DNA of 64,000 nt from the NCBI RefSeq assembly GCF_004000825.1, contig NZ_BILZ01000008.1, forward strand, positions 79,286 through 143,285, written 5' to 3'. Shown one piece after another: positions 33,161-41,882 of this stretch. The position numbers and the translations under genes were made by a program. Source of the DNA: Paenibacillus kobensis NBRC 15729 (GTDB lineage: Bacteria > Bacillota > Bacilli > Paenibacillales > Paenibacillaceae). Position 1 is the stretch's first letter; every line of letters begins with the position of its first letter. The notes under the pieces are model-generated. The model did not search any database. It had not been told where the DNA came from and saw only the letters and a list, made by a program, of their open reading frames with translations.

Positions 33161-33703
33161 TTAACCGAACATAATTAAACAAACTGCGATCGAAGCGGCA
33201 AAGCCAACGAGATCCGAGAACAACCCAACCTTAAGCGCATACCGGGAGCGGCGGATGCCGACAGCGCCGAAATAAACGGTGATCACATATAAGGTCGTAT
33301 CCGTACTGCCTTGAATCGTCGATGCGATTCGTCCTATTAGTGAGTCTGGTCCGTATGTTCGGATCAAATCAGTCGTATAAGCTAGCGACCCTGCGCCGGT
33401 CAGCGGCCGCAGCAAGCCTAGCGGCAGCACTTCGGCCGGTACGCCCAGAGAGCTTAGCATCGGCTTGAACGCCGCGAGCATGACATCCATGGCTCCGGAC
33501 GCCCGAAACATGCTGATCGCAACCATCATGCCTACGATATGAGGAATTATGCCGATTGCAGTACCGAAGCCTTCTTTGGCTCCTTCGACGAACGTTTCAT
33601 ACACAGGTACTTTCTTAAATGCCGCGTACAGCGGAATAAATACGATAAGAGCAGGAATCATCCAGACCGACAGCACCGACAGCCATTCAACCAACGGCCT
33701 CAC
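33161..33703 (-). CDS. spmB: Spore maturation protein B
   Basis: Membrane protein needed with SpmA for full dehydration of the spore core. The 180-residue chain has about four hydrophobic helices and the family stretch P-V-Y-E-T-F-V-E-G-A-K-E-G-F near residue 32. The start appears to be GTG at 33703, which lies within the end of spmA (17-base overlap), so translation is coupled. Family members resemble nucleoside transporter-like proteins, but the transported molecule, if any, is not known. Operon dacB-spmA-spmB as in B. subtilis. Confidence 0.93.
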   Translation of the reverse strand: MRPLVEWLSVLSVWMIPALIVFIPLYAAFKKVPVYETFVEGAKEGFGTAIGIIPHIVGMMVAISMFRASGAMDVMLAAFKPMLSSLGVPAEVLPLGLLRPLTGAGSLAYTTDLIRTYGPDSLIGRIASTIQGSTDTTLYVITVYFGAVGIRRSRYALKVGLFSDLVGFAASIAVCLIMFG

Positions 33704-34331
33704 CCTTTCCGTTAGGCGGAGGCGACGCCGCGTACGGCGGCACCGGCGGCCTCTTCACCGCCCGGCTCCGGTACCACCTGTCCGCTGCTATTGCAGCGGC
33801 GGTGGCAACAGCGGTTGCCGCGATCGTCGAGCCGACGATCTCAGCAGCGTTCGCAGACTCGTATTGAAGCCGGATCGCGATCAGCGTAGTCGGTACAAGC
33901 GTAATACTGGATGTGTTGAGCGCCAGCAGCGTACACATAGCCGGTGTCGCCGTACTCGGATCCGGATTCAGCTTCTGTAGCTCCTGCATCGCCTTAATGC
34001 CCATCGGCGTCGCCGCATTGCCTAGCCCAAGCAGATTCGCAGCCATATTGCTCATAATGTAGCCGAGCGCTGGATGCTGGCGCGGAATGTCGGGGAACAA
34101 GTACCGGACCGCTGGCCCCATCATCCTGGACAATACGCGGAGCAATCCGGCATCTTCGCCGATCCGCATTAATCCAAGCCAGAATACAAGGATACTAATT
34201 AATCCGAAGCTGACCGTAACACCGGTCTTCGCACCGTCGAATGCTGCTTCGGTCACCGCTTCCAGCTTCCCTGTCACTGCGGCTGATACGACGCTGACAA
34301 CAATCATAAACAACCAAATCCAATTGACCAT
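33687..34331 (-). CDS. spmA: Spore maturation protein A
   Basis: Partner of SpmB in spore core dehydration. The ATG at 34331, with GGAGGAGCG upstream, gives 214 residues; the open frame further upstream lies inside dacB and is not used. The protein starts M-V-N-W-I-W-L-F-M, has about five membrane helices, and carries the N-M-A-A-N-L-L-G-L-G-N-A-A-T-P segment typical of the family near residue 95. The C-terminal tail is hydrophilic and proline-rich. It lies 7 bases after dacB. Confidence 0.94.
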   Translation of the reverse strand: MVNWIWLFMIVVSVVSAAVTGKLEAVTEAAFDGAKTGVTVSFGLISILVFWLGLMRIGEDAGLLRVLSRMMGPAVRYLFPDIPRQHPALGYIMSNMAANLLGLGNAATPMGIKAMQELQKLNPDPSTATPAMCTLLALNTSSITLVPTTLIAIRLQYESANAAEIVGSTIAATAVATAAAIAADRWYRSRAVKRPPVPPYAASPPPNGKGEAVG

Positions 34332-34338
34332 TCCAGTC

Positions 34339-35541
34339 TCACGCTCCTCCCCCGAATAGCGCTTTAACGACGGACTGAAGCGAATGCCGGAACGAGAAGC
34401 CTGCCGCGTCCGCGCTTGTCTCACGGTCCGCTGCCGGATACGGCCGTTTCTCCCTCCATAACAACCGTTCGCTTCCCGTCTCATAGACCGGTACAGAGCC
34501 GATCACGCGGCCGTCAAGCTCCCATTCAAGCGTTCCGCGTTCCCCAAGAACATAACGCGTGCTGCCCGTCTCGATCAGCTTCAGCTTCGACCGGAGCTCG
34601 GCTGCTTCGCCGTCGGCCAGCGCATAACGGAACGTACCTCCCGCGGCAAGCGGATATCCGCTGATCGGTTGGCCTTGCTTCGCAATGACGGTAAGTGAAT
34701 AATGCTTGAAGCCCCAGTCCAGCATGCTGCGGTGATCGGACCAATCGTCCCGGTCGTTAATCGTCACTGCAGCAAGCTGCTGGCCGCCGCGCGTAGCGGA
34801 ACTGACCAAACAGCGAAGCGCTGTTTTCGTATAGCCGGTTTTTACGCCGTCTGCCCCTTCATACAGCGCAAGCATCTTGTTTTTGTTCGTCCATTCATAA
34901 TCCCACGGATCGTTCGGATTCGGCGCTTTCTTCACCCGCGTCTTGACGATTTGAGCGAAAGTCGGATTGTGCAGCGCATAAGCTGTAAGCTTGGCCAAAT
35001 CGTTGGCTGTCGAATAATGCCCGTCCTGATCGAGACCGGACGGATTCATGAACTGCGTATTCGTAAGCCCGATCCATTCGGCCTTCTCGTTCATCAGCTT
35101 AACGAACCCTTCGATAGTGCCGCCGACATGCTCGGCAATGGCGGTTGCCGCATCGTTGCCCGAGCGGAGCATTAAGCCGTAAAGCATATCTTCCAGTTTC
35201 ATCTCCTCGCCTGCGCGCAAATAGATGGAAGAGCCCTCTTTGCCGGCAGCTCGAACACTGACCTTCACTTTGCTGTTCAGATCGCCCTGCTCGATGGCCA
35301 CTATGGCCGTCATTATTTTCGTCAGACTCGCGATTCGCATCGGTTCGTCTCCGTTTTTCGTATACAAAATCCGTCCTGATGCGACATCAATCAAAGCTGC
35401 GCCCTTCGCTTGTGTGCTGATCGGCGACAGCTTCGCAGCGGCCGCAACAGATTGGAGACCGAACGTCCCAGCCAGCAGCACGATCGCAGCAGCGGCCGAC
35501 AGCCGCCGAAAGCGCGGACGGCGCAACGATAACAAGCTCAT
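34339..35541 (-). CDS. dacB: D-alanyl-D-alanine carboxypeptidase, sporulation type (DacB)
   Basis: Penicillin-binding protein 5*-like enzyme that trims peptide side chains and so limits cross-linking of the spore cortex. It has a signal sequence, the catalytic S-L-T-K tetrad (about residue 72), S-G-N (about 127) and K-T-G (about 232), and a C-terminal beta domain. Three in-frame starts are possible (GTG 35559, ATG 35547, ATG 35541); the last has the best distance to GGGAGGG and is chosen, giving 400 residues. Upstream of spmA-spmB as in B. subtilis, where the operon is made under SigE. Confidence 0.9.
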   Translation of the reverse strand: MSLLSLRRPRFRRLSAAAAIVLLAGTFGLQSVAAAAKLSPISTQAKGAALIDVASGRILYTKNGDEPMRIASLTKIMTAIVAIEQGDLNSKVKVSVRAAGKEGSSIYLRAGEEMKLEDMLYGLMLRSGNDAATAIAEHVGGTIEGFVKLMNEKAEWIGLTNTQFMNPSGLDQDGHYSTANDLAKLTAYALHNPTFAQIVKTRVKKAPNPNDPWDYEWTNKNKMLALYEGADGVKTGYTKTALRCLVSSATRGGQQLAAVTINDRDDWSDHRSMLDWGFKHYSLTVIAKQGQPISGYPLAAGGTFRYALADGEAAELRSKLKLIETGSTRYVLGERGTLEWELDGRVIGSVPVYETGSERLLWREKRPYPAADRETSADAAGFSFRHSLQSVVKALFGGGA

Positions 35542-35660
35542 GCTCATGTACCCTCCCACAACGCTAAGGTGTAATTTGCCTGCTTGTACAGCTTATGCCT
35601 AACCGCCTTCCTTTATGCTCGTCCCCCGCTCCTTGGGCCCTCAACCATGCGCACCAACGC

Positions 35661-35697
35661 AAAAAAGGACCGTCCGCAATCATCGACATGACTCGGA
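35661..35697 (-). terminator. Probable terminator of the two-component/ABC operon
   Basis: On the minus strand TCCG...CGGA encloses an inner TCAT/ATGA pair, forming an interrupted hairpin, followed after CGGTCC by TTTTTT. It lies about 45 bases after the response-regulator stop. The stem is weaker than others here. Confidence 0.45.
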
Positions 35698-35741
35698 ACA
35701 GCCCTCTAATTTAGTTTCTTGAGAATATTTCATGGATCCAC

Positions 35742-36353
35742 TCAGCTCAACCAACCATTCTTGTTCGCAATGACGATTGCATCGATCCGGTTTTTCGCGT
35801 CAAGCTTACGGATGGCTTCGGACAGATAATTCCGGACCGTACCGGAGGTCAAGTACAGCCTCTCCGCTATATCCCTTGCTGACAAGCCGTCACCGGCGAG
35901 CCGAAGAACTTCCTGCTCCCGCTCCGACAGAGGATTCTCCGTCTCCCACAGCGACATGGCAAGCTCAGGGCTCACCGATCGGCCGCCTTCATATACTTTG
36001 CGCAGCGCTGCGCTAAGCTCGTCGAATGGCGAATCTTTCAGCAAGAATCCTCCGACGCCCGCCCGCATCGCTCTCTGAAAATAACCCGAACGTGAGAACG
36101 TTGTTAATATGACGACTTTGCAGTTTAGCTTATTCGCCACTATCCGTTCCGCGACATCGAGCCCCGACATGCGGGGCATTTCGATATCGAGCAGACACAG
36201 ATCAGGACGAAGCGACTCGATCAGCTCGAGCGCCTGCTGGCCGTTATCGGCTTGCCCGATAACCTCGATGTCATCTTCCAGATCGAGCAGCGCGCTCAGC
36301 GCACCACGGAGCATTCCTTGATCCTCAGCGATTACGACCTTCATCTGTGTCAT
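35742..36353 (-). CDS. Response regulator, NarL/LuxR type (DesR/YvfU-like)
   Basis: Receiver plus DNA-binding protein controlled by the kinase encoded upstream. The 203 residues contain a receiver domain with acidic D near residue 10, phosphorylated D in C-L-L-D-I-E-M-P (near 56) and a LuxR-type helix-turn-helix at the C-terminus (L-S-E-R-E-Q-E-V-L-R-L, about 140 onward). Its partner and ABC genes are arranged as in B. subtilis yvfRSTU, so it probably controls its own operon, with a candidate operator at 39330-39357. The signal is unknown. Confidence 0.88.
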   Translation of the reverse strand: MTQMKVVIAEDQGMLRGALSALLDLEDDIEVIGQADNGQQALELIESLRPDLCLLDIEMPRMSGLDVAERIVANKLNCKVVILTTFSRSGYFQRAMRAGVGGFLLKDSPFDELSAALRKVYEGGRSVSPELAMSLWETENPLSEREQEVLRLAGDGLSARDIAERLYLTSGTVRNYLSEAIRKLDAKNRIDAIVIANKNGWLS

Positions 36354-36363
36354 CCATCCTTCT

Positions 36364-37485
36364 CTATGTGCGGGCTACGAGCGGCACTCTAATAACCGTA
36401 CGCGTACCGTTGCCTGCGCTGGATTCGAGCATGACCGCTCCTTCCACAAGCTTGAGCCGTTCTTTCATCCCCGACAAGCCATGGCCCGAGGCCAGGACGG
36501 CCGCCGGCACGTCTGCGATTCCGCATCCGTCATCGGCAACGATGAGTACGAGTCGGTCATCTTCGTTCCGCCTCTCGATGACACACTCTTTGGCACCGCT
36601 GTGCCGAACGACATTCGTTACGGCTTCACGCAAGCACATCCCCATAATATTGTTGATAATAGGCGACGCTTCTTCCGGGAGAAATTCGCCTTCGATCCGC
36701 AGTGAAATATTAGCCGTAGCAAGAAGCTGCTTCGCATGAATGATCTCGTCTTCGACGGTCGCCATATTCAAACCCGACACGAGCTCGCGAACTTGCTTCA
36801 ACGCCGCCCGGGAAGTCGACTGAATGTCGCGCACTTCTTGTATGGCTCTCTCCGGATTTTTCGCGATTAGTTTCTCGGTTAATTCGCTCTTCAAAGTAAT
36901 AAGAGATAACGAATGGCCAAGCGTATCATGCAGATCGCGCGAAATGCGCGCACGCTCCTCATTGGCCGAAAGTCTCGCGATCTCCTCGTTCGCCATGTTC
37001 AGCTTTTCCTTCAATTCCTTGGAACGGCGCCCGATTCGGATCATGAGCGGAATGAACAGCATGACCAGCACGGTTGGGATCGTCAGGTATAAGTCATCCA
37101 TCGCAATTTCGTTGCGGTTCGCCACGAATACGAACACCACTAGTGCGAGCAGCGCGAGCCAAGCCGTCAAGAGGTGCCGGTTCGAACGGAGCATCCCAAT
37201 AACGGGCGTCGGATAGAAGCCCATGAACAAAAAGCTTGCATCATATTGATAGGCAAAATAACCGATAAGCGCAATTTGGGCAAGCACCAGAACCAACCGC
37301 CCAGTCTCGAATAAGAAACTGTATACATACACGACCGCGAACAGCAAGAGAACCGTTATGCCGGCAACGATATCTTCCGCCGAACGCTGCATAATAGCAT
37401 GCAACGGAAAGGACAAGTATAGAAGCCAAATAAACGAGACGAACAAAGGCGGCCTCCCTGGAGACCGCGCATGAAAGTTGAACAT
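36364..37485 (-). CDS. Sensor histidine kinase, DesK/YvfT type
   Basis: The 373-residue membrane kinase has about five hydrophobic helices in its first 150 residues with short loops, a coiled dimerisation segment, the HisKA_3 box I-S-R-D-L-H-D-T-L-G-H-S-L (histidine near residue 191) and a C-terminal ATPase domain with D-D-G-C-G-I and G-H-G-L-S-G-M. Kinases of this kind sense membrane state or compounds within the membrane. It sits 4 bases after the ABC permease gene and 10 before the regulator, in one operon. Confidence 0.9.
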   Translation of the reverse strand: MFNFHARSPGRPPLFVSFIWLLYLSFPLHAIMQRSAEDIVAGITVLLLFAVVYVYSFLFETGRLVLVLAQIALIGYFAYQYDASFLFMGFYPTPVIGMLRSNRHLLTAWLALLALVVFVFVANRNEIAMDDLYLTIPTVLVMLFIPLMIRIGRRSKELKEKLNMANEEIARLSANEERARISRDLHDTLGHSLSLITLKSELTEKLIAKNPERAIQEVRDIQSTSRAALKQVRELVSGLNMATVEDEIIHAKQLLATANISLRIEGEFLPEEASPIINNIMGMCLREAVTNVVRHSGAKECVIERRNEDDRLVLIVADDGCGIADVPAAVLASGHGLSGMKERLKLVEGAVMLESSAGNGTRTVIRVPLVART

Positions 37486-37489
37486 AGAA

Positions 37490-38245
37490 CTAGACCGCTT
37501 CCTGTTTTTTCATGATATAGGAGGATAATATCACAGCGCCGATAACATATGCACCAAGCACCAACACACCCATCCAGTCAAACGTGCCGCCGCCGATCAA
37601 ATTGCGCGCCTCATAGCCGAGCCAATACGTCGGCATCGCATGCGCAATCACTTGCATCGTACTCGACATCGTTTCCGTTGGCGTCCACAGTCCGCCGAGC
37701 AACGACATGCTCATGTAGACGATCATGCCGACGACCTGTACGACGTCCGCATTGCGCACTGTACCGACAAGCGTGCCGATCGCCATGAACGAGAAGCTGC
37801 CGAACCAGATCCACAGTCCGCTCTCGATCCATAACGAACTGCTAAGATCGACTCCTTTGACCGTAGCAGCAACGATGAACAGGATAATAATCATGAACAA
37901 GTTGATAACCGCTTGCGCCGCAACTTTCGATACGACGAACGCCCATGACGGCAGCGGAGTAATTTTCAGCAGACGAGCCCATCCTTGCGAGCGTTCCTTC
38001 GAAAACTTCTGGCTGAGCGTCATGATGCCCGATCCCGCAACGCCGTACGCCGCCATCGACATTAAGTAGTATGCGCTCCAATCGATACCGCCGACTTGCA
38101 TTTCCGAATCCATCGAAGAGGTGAAAATGAAGTAGAAAGCGATCGGCATAATAATCGTGAAGAAGACGAATCGTCTATTGCGCAGCGTGCGGAGCATTTC
38201 CACCTTGAATTGAGCGACCGCCGCTCTTCTCATCGTAATATCCAT
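37490..38245 (-). CDS. ABC-2 type transporter permease
   Basis: The 251-residue protein has six predicted membrane helices (first near residues 25-40, last near 225-245) in the ABC-2 layout and no ATPase domain. With the ATPase encoded upstream it forms an exporter, perhaps of a drug, antimicrobial peptide or lipid; the substrate cannot be read. The ribosome region overlaps a hairpin at 38276-38310 in the gap after the ATPase gene. Confidence 0.87.
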   Translation of the reverse strand: MDITMRRAAVAQFKVEMLRTLRNRRFVFFTIIMPIAFYFIFTSSMDSEMQVGGIDWSAYYLMSMAAYGVAGSGIMTLSQKFSKERSQGWARLLKITPLPSWAFVVSKVAAQAVINLFMIIILFIVAATVKGVDLSSSLWIESGLWIWFGSFSFMAIGTLVGTVRNADVVQVVGMIVYMSMSLLGGLWTPTETMSSTMQVIAHAMPTYWLGYEARNLIGGGTFDWMGVLVLGAYVIGAVILSSYIMKKQEAV

Positions 38246-38275
38246 ATCGTTAACCCCTTTTATACAGAATAGTCC

Positions 38276-38310
38276 ATTGCCGCCGTTAGCCGTTCCGTTG
38301 AAGCGGCAAT
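38276..38310 (-). other. Intercistronic hairpin between ABC ATPase and permease genes
   Basis: The 8-bp arms ATTGCCGC and GCGGCAAT with a 19-base loop, just after the ATPase stop codon and without a U-tract. It may limit read-through or protect the 3' end of the ATPase message; inference only. Confidence 0.35.
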
Positions 38311-38315
38311 TACTC

Positions 38316-39212
38316 TTACTCTTGCAAGCTGCTGACGAGCGTACGGAATGCTTCCTCCAGACCGCCGCTTTGAATCTCGATATCTTTCATCGGGATTCCC
38401 CGTTGTACGAGCTCTACGATAAGCTGGTCCGTATTGTTGCTGAACAGCTTTACCCGTCTGCCGCTCCACTCCGTCTCGGCAATACCCGGAATCGTCCGCA
38501 ACCTTTCATTCGTCACGCCGTCGCCTGCCGTGAACGCAATCGTCCGGCCGAGAGCGGTCGCCTTCACTTCGCTCGGCGTGCCGTCCGCAACCAAACGTCC
38601 GCCGTTAATGACGATAATCCGGTCCGCGATCTGATCGGCCTCCTCTAAGTAATGTGTCGTCAGCACAATCGTACGGCCCTTATCGGCCATCGCTTTCACG
38701 GTGTCCCAGAACAATTGACGTGAAGTGACGTCCATTCCGACTGTTGGTTCATCCAGGAACAGCACTTCCGGATCGCCGGCTGCTGCCATCGCGAAGCCGA
38801 GCCGTCGCTTCTGGCCGCCGGACAGTGCCGTTGCCATTTTGTTCTTCTCTTCCGCCAGACCGCTTATAGTGAGCAATTGCTCCAGCGACAGCGGCTTCTC
38901 ATAATAATGGCGGAACAAGTTGATCGTCTCAGCCACCGTCAAGCTGTCAATGACGCTGACGTCTTGCAGCATCGCGCCAATCCGGTCGCGAACCTTGCGG
39001 TGCTGCGGATCGTCGCCGAGCAGCTTGACGCTGCCGTTAGTCGGCTGCAATAGTCCAAGAATAAGCGATACGGTCGTCGTTTTCCCGGCTCCGTTCGGTC
39101 CAAGCAATGCGACAACCGACCCTCTCTCAATCGTCAACGACAAGTTGTCGACCGCCTTTTTGCCTTTAAATATTTTGCTTACATTGCGAAGCTCAATAGC
39201 TGCTTCTTTCAT
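38316..39212 (-). CDS. ABC transporter ATP-binding protein
   Basis: ATPase of an exporter, first gene of the YvfRSTU-like operon. The 298-residue chain has Walker A G-P-N-G-A-G-K-T (near residue 35), signature L-S-G-G-Q-K-R-R (near 131), Walker B V-L-F-L-D-E-P-T (near 152) and the H-loop T-T-H-Y-L-E-E-A, then a C-terminal domain of about 90 residues common in drug-resistance ATPases of this type. The start at 39212 is preferred over 39233 because GGGGA stands 8 bases before it. Confidence 0.92.
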   Translation of the reverse strand: MKEAAIELRNVSKIFKGKKAVDNLSLTIERGSVVALLGPNGAGKTTTVSLILGLLQPTNGSVKLLGDDPQHRKVRDRIGAMLQDVSVIDSLTVAETINLFRHYYEKPLSLEQLLTISGLAEEKNKMATALSGGQKRRLGFAMAAAGDPEVLFLDEPTVGMDVTSRQLFWDTVKAMADKGRTIVLTTHYLEEADQIADRIIVINGGRLVADGTPSEVKATALGRTIAFTAGDGVTNERLRTIPGIAETEWSGRRVKLFSNNTDQLIVELVQRGIPMKDIEIQSGGLEEAFRTLVSSLQE

Positions 39213-39291
39213 CCGCTCATCCCCGTTCTTCATTTATGATCATGATGCCTTAACCGTCCATGTTAACTGCTGCTCAATTGCTTATAACCAA

Positions 39292-39357
39292 ATCATAACG
39301 AACACGGCTTAATCCCGATAGGCCAAAAAGTCATCACTTTCGGATGACAAATGTCAT
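39292..39357 (-). promoter_or_regulatory. Activated-type promoter with tandem ATGAC operator of the ABC/two-component operon
   Basis: On the plus strand GTCATC-7 bp-GATGAC (39330-39348) overlaps ATGACA-2 bp-TGTCAT (39344-39357), giving three copies of the same half-site. About 35 bp downstream on the minus strand is a -10 box TATGAT (39292-39297) without a usable -35. This layout fits control by the LuxR-type regulator of the same operon. The repeats are seen; the regulator assignment is inference. Confidence 0.5.
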
Positions 39358-39404
39358 ATGTACATCCATACCTATGAATGGAGCTCAATTTATAAGTGCA
39401 TAAT

Positions 39405-39439
39405 AAAAAGCCCGCTTCGATTACGTATCGAAGCGAGCT
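39405..39439 (-). terminator. Intrinsic terminator of gerW
   Basis: AGCTCGCTTCGA and TCGAAGCGGGCT (one mismatch) pair around TACGTAA, followed on the minus strand by TTTTT. It lies 24 bases after the gerW stop. Confidence 0.8.
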
Positions 39440-39462
39440 TCTGTTAGTGTGAATACGGTGAA

Positions 39463-39915
39463 TTAGATGAGCGGGTCCGTTACCGATTCGTGCGAGTGAT
39501 CCTTTTTCAGCATCCCTTGAATCCGGTCGAACACATGAGGTGCAGAATCGATGACACGCTCAATGAGATGCGTATTGTTGTCGAGCGGAACGACTTTGAC
39601 CCCATGTGTGCCTACGACGAGGAAAGCGATCGGCGTAATCGATACGCCGCCGCCGCTGCCGCCGCCGAACGGACTTTGTACCGATGCGGATTGGCCTTCA
39701 TGCGGCGTAGACGAATGGGAACCTCCGCTTGATGCCGAACCGTCTAGCCGGATGTCGCTGCCGCCTGCGACAAAACCGAATCCGACCTTGCTGATCGGCA
39801 TAATGACACTTCCGTCAGGCGTTTGAACCGGGTCGCCGACAATAGTATTGACGTCGACCATCTCTTTAATATTTTCCATTGCAGTCTGCATGAGACCTTC
39901 AATCGGATGATTCAT
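39463..39915 (-). CDS. gerW: Spore germination protein GerW (YtfJ family)
   Basis: In B. subtilis this forespore protein is needed for normal germination. The 150-residue product has the family start H-P-I-E-x-L-M-x-T-A-M-E-N-I-K-E-M-V, a core with V-I-M-P-I-S-K-V-G-F-G-F-V-A-G-G, a Ser/Gly-rich central loop (about 58-92) and the P-I-A-F-L-V-V strand. Length is normal. In Bacillus its neighbour is the DUF2953 gene; here an ABC exporter and its regulator separate the two. It has its own terminator; about 200 bases before it contain no clear gene. Confidence 0.92.
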   Translation of the reverse strand: MNHPIEGLMQTAMENIKEMVDVNTIVGDPVQTPDGSVIMPISKVGFGFVAGGSDIRLDGSASSGGSHSSTPHEGQSASVQSPFGGGSGGGVSITPIAFLVVGTHGVKVVPLDNNTHLIERVIDSAPHVFDRIQGMLKKDHSHESVTDPLI

Positions 39916-40117
39916 TGCTGCTCCTCCTCTGTGCGGTATGGATAAGGACTTCCGTACGCTTTTTGTATTGTGCCCTCACAGGGATGGAGTATGTATGACA
40001 TCAAGCACCACATTTGAATTTCCATCGAACAAATTCAACATCAAGAACAAGATTGCTGGAGTCGTATCATCTGCTTAATTACTTAGCCCAATGGTTGTTC
40101 ATACTAACGAGACCGTT

Positions 40118-41881
40118 CTAAGCAATCTCCTCTTCCGCTGACTCGGAGATCGACTGGCTGTTATACATCCGCCGGTACAGCGACGATTGTCCTATCAGTG
40201 TCTCATGGCTTCCAACCGCTTGAATTTGCCCGTTGTCCATGACAACGATAAAATCTGCATCGCGAACGGTATACAATCGATGGGCAATCGTAATCGTCGT
40301 CTTGCCTGCCGACGCTAGGTCGAGCGACGACAATATCTCCTGTTCCGACTCCGAATCAAGCGCCGATGTCGCTTCATCCAGCAGCAGGATCGGCGCATCT
40401 CTTAACAGCGCTCTCGCTATCGCGACCCGCTGCTTCTGGCCGCCCGATAAGCCTGCCCCATGCTCGCCGACTTCGTTATCGATGCCAAGCGGCAGCTTCA
40501 TGATAAAATCATGCGCGTTGGCTGCTTGTATCGCGTCAACGAGCTGCTGCTCCGTCGCATCCGGATTGCCGTGAAGCAGGTTATCCCGGATCGTTCCGGC
40601 GTACAAGCGCGTCTCTTGCGGTACCAGAGCGTAATAGGCTCGCAATTGATGGACATCCAGCTCCCGCACATCCATACCGTTCATACGGATCTCTCCGGCC
40701 TGAGCCTGCTGAAGTCCAAGCAGCAATTTCAGCAGAGTCGACTTGCCCGATCCGCTCGGACCGACAATGCCGATCCGTTGACCTTCCTTGATGGTCAGTG
40801 TTACGTCTCGCAGCGAACCCGAACCGCCTGACGTATCGCCGCCGTAGCTGAAGCTGACCCGGTCTAGTTCGAGCTGGCGGAATGCGGGGGAAGCTCCCTT
40901 TCGCTGATCGATTGAGTCCGACTCGACCGGACGATCGATCAGTTCAAATATCCGGTCTGCAGCGCCAACCGATTGTTGGACGCTGCCCCAGGTTGAAGCG
41001 AGCCCCGTGAACGGCCACGTCAGATGGTTCAATAATTGAATGAATGCGATAAGGCCGCCGATCGCCATCTTGCCGTCAGCGACAAAGTATGCGCCGCATA
41101 CGAATGCAACGACGAACGACATGAGTCCTACACCGCTGGCGACTCCCGCCACTGCCGCATTCAACCGGCCGCCTGCAAGTTCTGCCCCCATAACCTCTTT
41201 GCTCTTATCCCGGTAAATGCTGAACAGTTTGCGCTCGAGCCCGAACGTTTTGAACACAAGACTCGTGCTCAGCACATCCTGCAGGAACGTCTGCTTGCTC
41301 GCCATCCGCTCCTGAAGCTTCATCGCATTGCGATGGAGAGAACCGCCGAAGACAATGCCAACCAGAACCGTCGTAGGACCGATTAAGAGACAGATGAGTG
41401 CGAGCGGCCAATAGATGTTTAGCAAAAATATAAATGAGGCGACAGCTAGCAGCGGATTCCGTATGAGCGACAGCAACGAGTGACCGAACAGATCGCCGAT
41501 TGCTCCATTATCTGATGTCAGACGTGCCGTCAGCTCGCCCGAATGCGTTCGTTCGAGCTCCTTGCCCGTTAATCTGACAATGACATTCATCGTATCGGTT
41601 CGCAGATCGGACCGTATTCGCGATGATACCGCCGTTTTTAAATAAGTGTCCGAATAATGGAACAGCGCCGTAAGAACAAGCAGCACAGCGCCGGCAGCCA
41701 GCATCATTCCAAGCTTCGACATTTCGCCTGCAGCAGCAATGCTCGTCATTCGATTCAAATATTGCGCCGTAGCAAGCTCAATTCCAATGCCGACCAGCAT
41801 ACAGAACAGCAAGCCAGCGTACAGGAGCCGATACCTCTTCGTATAGGAGAATAGCCGTCGCAGCGAAGAACTTATTCTCAT
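40118..41881 (-). CDS. ABC exporter, fused membrane and ATPase domains
   Basis: A 587-residue half-transporter that should act as a dimer. It has six membrane helices in the first 300 residues (ABC type-1 exporter domain), then an ATPase with Walker A G-P-S-G-S-G-K-S (near residue 381), signature L-S-G-G-Q-K-Q-R (near 482), Walker B I-L-L-L-D-E-A-T and the H-loop I-A-H-R. Family members export drugs, lipids or peptides; no peptide gene is next to it. It lies 1 base after the ArsR-type regulator gene, so the regulator probably controls its expression. Confidence 0.92.
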   Translation of the reverse strand: MRISSSLRRLFSYTKRYRLLYAGLLFCMLVGIGIELATAQYLNRMTSIAAAGEMSKLGMMLAAGAVLLVLTALFHYSDTYLKTAVSSRIRSDLRTDTMNVIVRLTGKELERTHSGELTARLTSDNGAIGDLFGHSLLSLIRNPLLAVASFIFLLNIYWPLALICLLIGPTTVLVGIVFGGSLHRNAMKLQERMASKQTFLQDVLSTSLVFKTFGLERKLFSIYRDKSKEVMGAELAGGRLNAAVAGVASGVGLMSFVVAFVCGAYFVADGKMAIGGLIAFIQLLNHLTWPFTGLASTWGSVQQSVGAADRIFELIDRPVESDSIDQRKGASPAFRQLELDRVSFSYGGDTSGGSGSLRDVTLTIKEGQRIGIVGPSGSGKSTLLKLLLGLQQAQAGEIRMNGMDVRELDVHQLRAYYALVPQETRLYAGTIRDNLLHGNPDATEQQLVDAIQAANAHDFIMKLPLGIDNEVGEHGAGLSGGQKQRVAIARALLRDAPILLLDEATSALDSESEQEILSSLDLASAGKTTITIAHRLYTVRDADFIVVMDNGQIQAVGSHETLIGQSSLYRRMYNSQSISESAEEEIA

Positions 41882-41882
41882 C

